Shown here: positions 60,198 through 64,000 of the stretch, one piece after another
Layout of the letters: each line of letters begins with the position of its first letter
Numbering within the stretch: the first letter of the stretch is position 1
The notes under the pieces: model-generated
The model's input: only the letters and a program-made list of their open reading frames with translations
The model's database searches: none
What the model was told of the DNA's origin: nothing
Program-made: the position numbers and the translations under genes
Origin: Acetobacterium malicum subsp. dehalogenans DSM 11527
GTDB lineage: Bacteria > Bacillota > Clostridia > Eubacteriales > Eubacteriaceae
Reading direction: 5' to 3'
Assembly: GCF_000472665.1 (NCBI RefSeq)
Contig: NZ_KI421451.1
Coordinates: forward strand, 41,547 to 105,546
Length of the DNA stretch: 64,000 nucleotides

Positions 60198-62630
60198 ATG
60201 AAATCAAGTAACAGAATTATCGTTATGATCGTCATTGCGTTGTTTTGTCTGCCGGCAATGTTGGCCTCGGCTCAGGGGACACCGACGCCCGAAAAACCAG
60301 TGATAATAATCGGCGATGATATTAACTATCCACCCTACAGCTTTCTCGATGCGAGTGGCCGGCCGGCTGGTTTTAACATCGATTTGGCCAGGGCAGTGGC
60401 TACAGCGATGGGCTATAATATCGAGTTCCGCCTTGATGAATGGGACAAAACCCGGGCTGCACTGGAAGCCGGTGAGATTGATGCCATTGCCGGAATGTTT
60501 TATTCGCCCCAGCGTCAGGAAACCTATGCGTTTACCGCCAGACACAGTGTTACCAATGGCGATATCTTTACCCGTAAAGATATCGCGATCGATCAGATTG
60601 AAGCGTTGAGAGATCAAACCGTGGTGGTTCAACGCGGGGACATTGTTGCGGAATATCTGGCCCAACTGGATTTAAATATTACCCTGGTCGAGGTAGCAAC
60701 TGTTGATGAAGCCTTGAAGTTAGTTGCCGATGGCCGCTATGACTACGCCGGGGTGTTAAAACTGCCAGGGCTATATAGCATCAAACAGCAGGGCTTGAAG
60801 GATCTCCGGGCCCAAAATCTGGTTTTAACGTCAAATGATTATTGTATGGCGGTTGCCAAAGACAACGAGACGATGCTGGTCACCTTAAACAGTGGCTTGC
60901 AAATCATCAACGCCACCGGCGAGTATGATCAGATCTACGAGCGCTGGCTCGGTGTTTATGAAGAAAAAACGCTGTTCAGCCTGATTGAAGAATACCGCTG
61001 GCCGATTGCAATCGTCCTGCTGGTCATCATGATGTTGGTGGCCATTAGTCTGCTGCTCAACCGGATGGTCGCCATCCGGACAAAGACACTCAACGAAATG
61101 AATACCAGACTGCAGGCCAATCAGGAACAGCTCGAAGTGGCGAATACTAAGTTGGAAGTCAAGATGAATGAACTCATCATGATGGAGGCCTCTGCGCGCG
61201 AGCAGTACAATTTGCTCAGGACCAGTCAGGCCCAGCTGCTTCACAGTGAAGAAAAGAATCGTTCCATTGTTCAGGCCTTGCCGGATGTCGTCTTTACTTT
61301 CAATGATGACGGCAAATATATCGATTGTCAGGCCAGTGATGAAAAGCTCCAGGCGGACTTAAAATCCCGCTATTTGGGTAAATATCTCAGTGAGGTGTTT
61401 CCAGCTGACATTGCCACCGAAGCGCTGTCTAAAATTAGCACCGCGATTGCTACCAAGCAGCTGCAAACCTTTGAATATGAGCGGCTGATCAATGGGCAAC
61501 GGCAGATTTTTGAAATGCGCCTGGTCAGAAATAATCGGCATGAAGTGATTGGCATCACCCGAAATATTACCGCGGCGAAGTTATCCCGGGAGCGGATCGA
61601 GTATTTGAGTTACCATGATCAGTTAACGGGACTCTATAACCGCCATTTTTTTGAAGATGAGTTGCTTCGTCTGGATAAGCCATCGAATCTGCCGCTTTGC
61701 CTGATGATGGCCGATGTGAATGGTCTCAAACTGATTAATGACACCTTTGGTCACCTTATCGGCGATCAACTGCTGAGCCGGGTGGCAGTGGTTTTGCAGG
61801 AAGCCTGTGGCCAGCAGGGCACAATCGCCAGAATGGGCGGCGATGAATTTGTGATCATGGTGCCTCATTTCAACGTGACGCAGACGCTCCTGCTGGTCGA
61901 ACGGATCCAAAAACTAAGTAGTCAGGAAAAAGTTGGTTCCATCGATTTATCGATTTCATTAGGATGGGGCATCAAAACGGCCGCCCATGAAGACGTCCAG
62001 GAGGTCCTGAAGCGAGCTGAAACTAAAATGTATAAGCAGAAGCTCTTTGAAGGTCCCAGTATCAGAGGCCATACTATCCAGGCCATTATTACGACGTTGA
62101 ACGAAAAAAATAAACGGGAAGAGTTGCATTCTCACCGGGTCTCTTCACTATGCCGGCAATTCACTGTGGCTTTGAATTTCTCGGATCAGGAAATTCAGGA
62201 AATTGAATCGGTGGGATTACTCCATGATATTGGAAAGATTGCCATCGACGAAGCGATTCTCAATAAACCAGGCAAGCTGACTGACGCTGAGTATGAAGAA
62301 ATGAAGCGTCATCCGGAGATTGGCTACCGTATTTTAAGTACCGTCAATGACATGGCGGAAATAGCCGAAGTGGTTCTTAATCACCATGAACGATGGGATG
62401 GCAAAGGCTACCCCCGCGGTTTAAAAGGTGACCGCATTCCGCTTCAATCACGAATGATTGCCATTGCCGACACCTATGATGCCATCACCAGCGATCGCAG
62501 CTACCGCAACAAACGGACTGATCTGCAAGCCTGCGAAGAATTAAGAAAAAATGCCGGCAGCCAATTTGACCCCCAGCTGGTCGAGCCTTTTATCAAGGCA
62601 GTCAGTGCGGCGGTGTCAACCGGACAATGA
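60198..62630 (+). CDS. Periplasmic-binding-domain sensor with PAS-GGDEF-HD-GYP output
   Basis: An 810-aa transmembrane sensor. A signal segment (IIVMIVIALFCLPAMLASA) is followed by an extracellular SBP_bac_3 domain (about 30-265; INYPPYSFLDASGRPAGFNI), typical of amino-acid binding. A transmembrane helix (about 272-295), coiled coil, PAS, intact GGDEF (ARMGGDEFVIMV, near 548) and HD-GYP (HDIGK near 675, HHERWDGKGYP) follow. It should turn an external solute signal into c-di-GMP change. Start codons at 60174 and 60198 are both possible. Confidence 0.9.
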   Translation: MKSSNRIIVMIVIALFCLPAMLASAQGTPTPEKPVIIIGDDINYPPYSFLDASGRPAGFNIDLARAVATAMGYNIEFRLDEWDKTRAALEAGEIDAIAGMFYSPQRQETYAFTARHSVTNGDIFTRKDIAIDQIEALRDQTVVVQRGDIVAEYLAQLDLNITLVEVATVDEALKLVADGRYDYAGVLKLPGLYSIKQQGLKDLRAQNLVLTSNDYCMAVAKDNETMLVTLNSGLQIINATGEYDQIYERWLGVYEEKTLFSLIEEYRWPIAIVLLVIMMLVAISLLLNRMVAIRTKTLNEMNTRLQANQEQLEVANTKLEVKMNELIMMEASAREQYNLLRTSQAQLLHSEEKNRSIVQALPDVVFTFNDDGKYIDCQASDEKLQADLKSRYLGKYLSEVFPADIATEALSKISTAIATKQLQTFEYERLINGQRQIFEMRLVRNNRHEVIGITRNITAAKLSRERIEYLSYHDQLTGLYNRHFFEDELLRLDKPSNLPLCLMMADVNGLKLINDTFGHLIGDQLLSRVAVVLQEACGQQGTIARMGGDEFVIMVPHFNVTQTLLLVERIQKLSSQEKVGSIDLSISLGWGIKTAAHEDVQEVLKRAETKMYKQKLFEGPSIRGHTIQAIITTLNEKNKREELHSHRVSSLCRQFTVALNFSDQEIQEIESVGLLHDIGKIAIDEAILNKPGKLTDAEYEEMKRHPEIGYRILSTVNDMAEIAEVVLNHHERWDGKGYPRGLKGDRIPLQSRMIAIADTYDAITSDRSYRNKRTDLQACEELRKNAGSQFDPQLVEPFIKAVSAAVSTGQ

Positions 62631-62640
62631 TTTTCCTTGT

Positions 62641-62825
62641 TGATTGGGAGCATCCAAAATAATTTGGGGGTCCGGGAAATCGGTATTTCAGCGCTGTTGA
62701 TTATCACAAATGCTTTAACCGAGGAAAATGAGGTGAATCAGGTCGAAATGCAATTTCAAGCAAAGGATGGCCGTTTTTCGGTATGAAACCTTTGAGTTAT
62801 TTGTTAAAGAGTTGCTGGAATAAAT
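62641..62825 (+). pseudogene. Possible frameshifted gene remnant, unknown family
   Basis: After the previous stop the bases translate as a coherent segment (IQNNLGVREIGISALLIITN, then VEMQFQAKDGRFSV). It hits a stop and continues sensibly in the next frame as YETFELFVKELLE before a stop. The 5' end is missing. I do not recognise the family; the call rests on coding character alone. Confidence 0.35.
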
Positions 62826-62854
62826 CATATCGCTTAAGATATGATTTTATTTTT
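62822..62854 (+). terminator. Terminator before the HsmA-type gene
   Basis: AAATCATATC pairs with GATATGATTT, followed by a TATTTTT tract. Confidence 0.7.
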
Positions 62855-62937
62855 AATCGCAAATCAACACCGTTCAAATGTTGGCTTGAGCTACGTTTTG
62901 TAGCGGTGCTAATAAAATTAAGTTGGGGGGATTTATT

Positions 62938-63306
62938 ATGTTAATTTACGCCATTATATCCATTACTCTGGCGCTGGTATTCTATACGATTGGGGTCTGG
63001 AGTGAAAAAATTCAGGGCCAGCTTAAACCATGGCATTTAGTTGTATTTTATATTGGCCTGGTGTGTGACACAACCGGAACAATCTTGATGAGCAAAATCG
63101 CCTCCAGTGGATCGTTCCTCAATTTCCATGGCATTACGGGGATGCTGGCGATTGTCCTGATGCTGTTCCATGCCGTTTGGGCAACGGTGGTTTTATTTAA
63201 GGGCGACGAACAGGCCAAGGCAAACTTTCACAAACTCAGTTTGGTGGTTTGGCTGATCTGGTTGATCCCGTTTGTCTCCGGTGCCATCTTTGGCGTTACC
63301 ATTTAA
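62938..63306 (+). CDS. TIGR03987/HsmA family small membrane protein
   Basis: A 122-aa protein with four transmembrane helices. The pattern (LALVFYTIGVWSEK, WHLVVFYIGLVCDTTGT, FHGITGMLAIVLMLFHAVWA, FHKLSLVVWLIWLIPFVSG) matches the TIGR03987/HsmA family of unknown function, with conserved histidines in the helices that could bind haem or metal. GGGGGG lies eight bases before ATG 62938; the upstream TTG at 62923 is less likely. Confidence 0.8.
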   Translation: MLIYAIISITLALVFYTIGVWSEKIQGQLKPWHLVVFYIGLVCDTTGTILMSKIASSGSFLNFHGITGMLAIVLMLFHAVWATVVLFKGDEQAKANFHKLSLVVWLIWLIPFVSGAIFGVTI

Positions 63307-63456
63307 TCGGACGATGCTGGCTGATGCGCAAACAGTTAATGTATTGGGGGTTCTCACGGGAAGGGTTGATGTCGAACTAAAGGCTTGTTCATCAACCTGT
63401 TGCTGTGGTAAAATGAAATCAGATACACCCGAAAGTGGTAAAAGGAGAAACCGGAA

Positions 63457-63726
63457 ATAAAAAGAAAAAACATCGTTTTGTTGGTGGTGGTTGTCGGTCT
63501 GGGTCTGGTCTTGTCGGGATGAGGTGCCAAGAAAGATATAACCGATTACGCAAAAGCTGAACATTGGCTCAATATCCCCAGTAGCACCGTCAATGTCGAT
63601 GTCTATTCGCCCGGCAGTGCCACCTTTGGCAAGGGCGTTTACCATACCTTCGACTATCCCTTTTATTATTTTAACCTGCGCCAGAACGCCGAGAACCGCA
63701 GCGACAAATACTTAGAGAAAAAGTAA
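63457..63726 (+). pseudogene. Lipoprotein gene with lost start codon and TGA at the lipobox cysteine
   Basis: AAAGGAG at 63441-63447 is followed nine bases later by ATA instead of ATG. The frame then encodes a lipoprotein signal (IKRKNIVLLVVVVGLGLVLSG), where TGA at 63520-63522 occupies the exact place of the lipobox cysteine. It continues for 67 codons to TAA. Loss of both the start and the key cysteine points to a pseudogene made by point changes. Selenocysteine read-through is conceivable but not supported, since no start remains. Confidence 0.7.
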
Positions 63727-63727
63727 T

Positions 63728-63751
63728 ACACCCGGGTAACGACCCGGGTGT
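63728..63751. terminator. Perfect hairpin after the lipoprotein pseudogene
   Basis: ACACCCGGGT-aacg-ACCCGGGTGT, a perfect 10-bp stem starting two bases after the stop codon. There is no T tract, so it may act weakly as a terminator or as an mRNA stabiliser. Confidence 0.5.
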
Positions 63752-63825
63752 AGAGATGTTGCGCTATTTTTAGGTGTTTATTAAAAAACTTAAACCGGCA
63801 TCAGTAACGAAATGAGGATTAATTT

Positions 63826-64000
63826 ATGGAAAGATATCAGGTAACAGGCAATCATCAGATCCGCATCACCATTGTCGGCCTCTGTCTGTTGGGGACGATT
63901 TTTGTAGCGGTCTATTTTAATTACTTCAAGGGCATTGACGTGGTCTACACCCATCTGTTTTATGTCGTCATTGTGATGGTGGGGTTGTGGTACAAACGTT
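63826..64000 (+). CDS. Membrane sensor protein, N-terminal part (runs off the window)
   Basis: The first 58 codons of a membrane protein. Two hydrophobic segments (ITIVGLCLLGTIFVAVYFNYF and VYTHLFYVVIVMVGLWYK) follow a short polar start. The second has the look of N-terminal membrane sensors of histidine kinases or diguanylate cyclases. TGAGGA lies about eight bases before ATG. The output domain is outside the window. Confidence 0.55.
   Translation, partial: MERYQVTGNHQIRITIVGLCLLGTIFVAVYFNYFKGIDVVYTHLFYVVIVMVGLWYKR

Noticed and set aside
63520-63522. Selenocysteine codon
   Set aside because: The same frame has ATA in place of its start codon and no clear SECIS-like hairpin just downstream, so pseudogene decay is simpler.
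1-64000. CRISPR array
   Set aside because: The repeated sequences are dispersed singly between genes with no regular spacers, and there are no cas genes.

Overview
The window looks like a chromosome segment of an anaerobic, acetogen-type Clostridia bacterium (Eubacteriaceae / Acetobacterium-like). The evidence is strong Gram-positive AGGAGG-type ribosome sites, secreted proteins with clostridial ChW repeats, an iron alcohol dehydrogenase, a flavodoxin-ferredoxin (EFR1-type) protein, a TIGR03987/HsmA-type membrane protein, and many large c-di-GMP proteins. The genus is inference. There is no rRNA or tRNA in the window.

Layout. (1) 0.3-11.2 kb: Fe-ADH, a TIGR04076-like protein, and three c-di-GMP proteins (PAS4-GGDEF*-EAL-PilZ, EAL-only, 7TM-PAS-GGDEF-EAL). 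(2) 11.4-21.7 kb: a giant secreted BspA/Big_2 surface protein convergent with a secreted C1A cysteine protease, both carrying ChW repeats; then a PocR-GGDEF-HD-GYP protein and a lipoprotein. (3) 21.7-33.1 kb: an accessory region with a holin fragment, RadC, an Rpn-type nuclease, a phage-type DNA polymerase, a P4-like primase-helicase, a DUF1492-type regulator, DUF1659 and DUF2922 proteins, an M15 endolysin and a holin. There are no capsid, terminase or integrase genes. (4) 33.3-53.4 kb: a defence-like island. Two PLD-SF2 helicases flank a methyltransferase and a sharply AT-rich three-gene module (PD-(D/E)XK protein, caspase, PD-(D/E)XK nuclease). A NUDIX protein, a NERD-HRDC protein, a second NERD protein, two AbiEi antitoxin genes whose toxin partners are both broken, and several gene remnants follow. 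(5) 53.4-64 kb: a SpoIIE phosphatase, a serine hydrolase, a Moco oxidoreductase, an EFR1 protein, two GGDEF-HD-GYP proteins, an HsmA-type protein, a broken lipoprotein and a partial membrane sensor.

Two signals stand out. The first is a family of intergenic repeats (family A; six clear copies, in a ~190-nt long form and a ~100-nt short form) that fold as an outer inverted repeat enclosing one or three hairpins. Copies differ by base changes on both sides of the same stems, so folding appears to be selected. The second is the AT-rich caspase plus two-nuclease module at 36.7-41.0 kb, a candidate protease-nuclease defence system that I cannot match to a named system.

Six proteins in 64 kb make, break or bind c-di-GMP. 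The secreted ChW protease and ChW adhesin beside them suggest a surface-attachment programme, but no c-di-GMP riboswitch was seen upstream of either gene.
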